A DNA stretch of 64,000 nucleotides from the NCBI RefSeq assembly GCF_000172555.1, contig NZ_ABOX02000002.1, positions 124,001 to 188,000 of the forward strand, in the 5' to 3' direction. A program made the translations under genes and the position numbers. The DNA comes from Pedosphaera parvula Ellin514. GTDB taxonomy: Bacteria > Verrucomicrobiota > Verrucomicrobiia > Limisphaerales > Pedosphaeraceae. Below the pieces are notes generated by a model that was not told the origin of the DNA, ran no database searches, and saw nothing but the letters and a program-made list of their open reading frames with translations. Below, one piece after another: positions 63,060 through 64,000 of the stretch. The stretch's first letter is position 1, and each line of letters starts with the position of its first letter.

Positions 63060-64000
63060 ATGAAAACCTCGGAAGTCCTGGCCAATCGGCTGCCGGACGT
63101 TAAAGAAATCCACATTGTTTGGATGACTAGTGGTCTGAGTTGTGATGGAGACTCCATTTCCACCACTGCCGCCACACTGCCCAGCATTGAGGATGTTGTC
63201 ATGGGAAACATTCCGGGACTGCCGAAGGTGCATCTGCACAATCCGGTTCTGGCCTATGAAGTGGGCGGTGATTTTATGAAGTACTGGCACATGGCGGCCC
63301 AGGGAAAACTGGATCCCTTCGTGCTGGTGCTCGAGGGTTCGGTTCCTAATGAGAGTATTAAAGCGGAAGGCTACTGGGCCGCCATGGGCACTGATCCCCA
63401 TACGGGTCAGCCCATCACGACCAACGAATGGATAGATCGATTGGCGCCCAAGGCTCTCGCCATTGTTTGCGCGGGCACGTGTGCCACCTATGGCGGTATT
63501 CATGCCATGGAAGGCAATCCCACCGGTGCGATGGGGCTGGCTGATTATCTCGGTTGGAACTGGCGCTCAAAGGCTGGATTGCCCATCGTGAATGTGCCCG
63601 GCTGCCCGGTTCAACCTGACAACATGATGGAGACGTTGCTCTATCTTCTTTATCAGGTCGCGGGCCTCGCACCGATGATTCCGCTGGATGAACAGTTAAG
63701 GCCCACCTGGCTTTTCGGTAAAACCGTTCACGAAGGCTGCGATCGCGGCAGTTACTATGAGCAGGCTGACTTTGCGCACGAATACGGCTCGCCCAAGTGC
63801 CTGGTCAAGGTCGGTTGCTGGGGACCGGTGGTGAATTGCAATGTGACCAAGCGGGGTTGGATGGACGGTATCGGTGGCTGCCCAAATGTCGGCGGTATTT
63901 GTATCGGCTGCACCATGCCCGGCTTCCCGGATAAGTTCATGCCTTTTATGGATGCGCCACCAGGAGCATCACTTTCAACCTCGGTTGTTGGAATGTGGGG
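63060..64000 (+). CDS. hhyS: group 1h [NiFe]-hydrogenase small subunit, 3' end outside window
   Basis: 313 codons are visible; the ATG at 63060 follows AAAGAAAGGAAAACG. No Tat signal is present, as expected for group 1h. The proximal-cluster region begins IVWMTSGLSCDGDSIS: the second Cys of the usual CxxC is Asp, matching the 3Cys:1Asp proximal cluster known for the actinobacterial-type hydrogenase. CAGTCATYGG and VPGCPVQPDN supply further ligands; later Cys/His residues (HEGCDRGSYYE, VGCWGPVVNC, NVGGICIGCTMPGFPDKF) belong to the medial and distal clusters. This subunit transfers electrons from the H2-oxidising large subunit to the respiratory chain. Group 1h enzymes oxidise trace (atmospheric) H2 and tolerate oxygen. 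Frame is open at the window edge. Confidence 0.95.
   Translation, partial: MKTSEVLANRLPDVKEIHIVWMTSGLSCDGDSISTTAATLPSIEDVVMGNIPGLPKVHLHNPVLAYEVGGDFMKYWHMAAQGKLDPFVLVLEGSVPNESIKAEGYWAAMGTDPHTGQPITTNEWIDRLAPKALAIVCAGTCATYGGIHAMEGNPTGAMGLADYLGWNWRSKAGLPIVNVPGCPVQPDNMMETLLYLLYQVAGLAPMIPLDEQLRPTWLFGKTVHEGCDRGSYYEQADFAHEYGSPKCLVKVGCWGPVVNCNVTKRGWMDGIGGCPNVGGICIGCTMPGFPDKFMPFMDAPPGASLSTSVVGMW

Overview
The window looks like a chromosomal segment of a Verrucomicrobiota bacterium, most likely of the soil Pedosphaera / subdivision 3 type. This is inferred from several signs: secreted LamG, CBM and NHL proteins paired with pseudopilins carrying the '[20 protein letters not shown]' type N-terminus, Planctomycete/Verrucomicrobium-style Ser/Thr kinase-TPR and ECF sigma genes, abundant sulfatase and glycosidase genes, and histidine kinases with stacked OB-like sensor domains. 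I saw no rRNA, tRNA, CRISPR array or intact insertion sequence.

Layout. (1) 0-11.2 kb: a glycan-related locus with a partial secreted protein, a NarL-type two-component pair whose sensor gene is broken by several small indels, a huge triplicated LamG/CBM-like secreted protein also broken by an indel cluster, a pseudopilin, a GH16 glucanase and a decayed 5' fragment of a GH2 gene. (2) 11.1-27 kb, minus strand: an NRPS-type cluster transcribed C-PCP, GNAT, C-A-PCP, KS-AT-C-(partial A)-PCP, C-A-PCP-TE. Its KS and AT domains have lost the catalytic residues I could check, two of its four carrier proteins have no complete adenylation domain, one C domain has HK in place of HH, and the TE reads Cys/Asn/His instead of Ser/Asp/His. 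(3) 27.4-33 kb: a divergent purU-like gene, a sulfatase and a GtaA/DUF4965-type glutaminase homologue. (4) 33-40 kb: what looks like a worn-down haem / copper / nitric-oxide respiration locus: truncated FixI-type ATPase, ferrochelatase, 5'-truncated protoporphyrinogen oxidase, EamA transporter, NnrS and a radical SAM protein. (5) 40-45 kb: a compact signalling operon (PocR-AraC regulator, PAS kinase, Rcp1-like receiver, receiver-PAS-HisKA_3 kinase, NarL regulator). (6) 45-49.3 kb: Ser/Thr kinase with TPR/Sel1 repeats, convergent with an ECF sigma gene. (7) 49.5-58 kb: GH20 hexosaminidase, 12-repeat NHL protein, pseudopilin, PDZ protein. (8) 58-64 kb: PsiE-like membrane protein, then the start of a group 1h (actinobacterial-type, high-affinity) [NiFe]-hydrogenase operon: 68-aa protein, DUF5947, DUF6084, a 449-aa conserved-looking protein, maturation protease, a 36-aa DUF6893-like peptide and the small subunit hhyS, which runs off the window.

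Working together: the hydrogenase set probably scavenges atmospheric H2 under starvation; the CAZyme/pseudopilin sets degrade polysaccharide; the NRPS set probably makes a small peptide by non-canonical loading, or is decaying. The most unusual object is the NRPS assembly line with an apparently dead KS-AT didomain retained in one intact 1739-codon frame.
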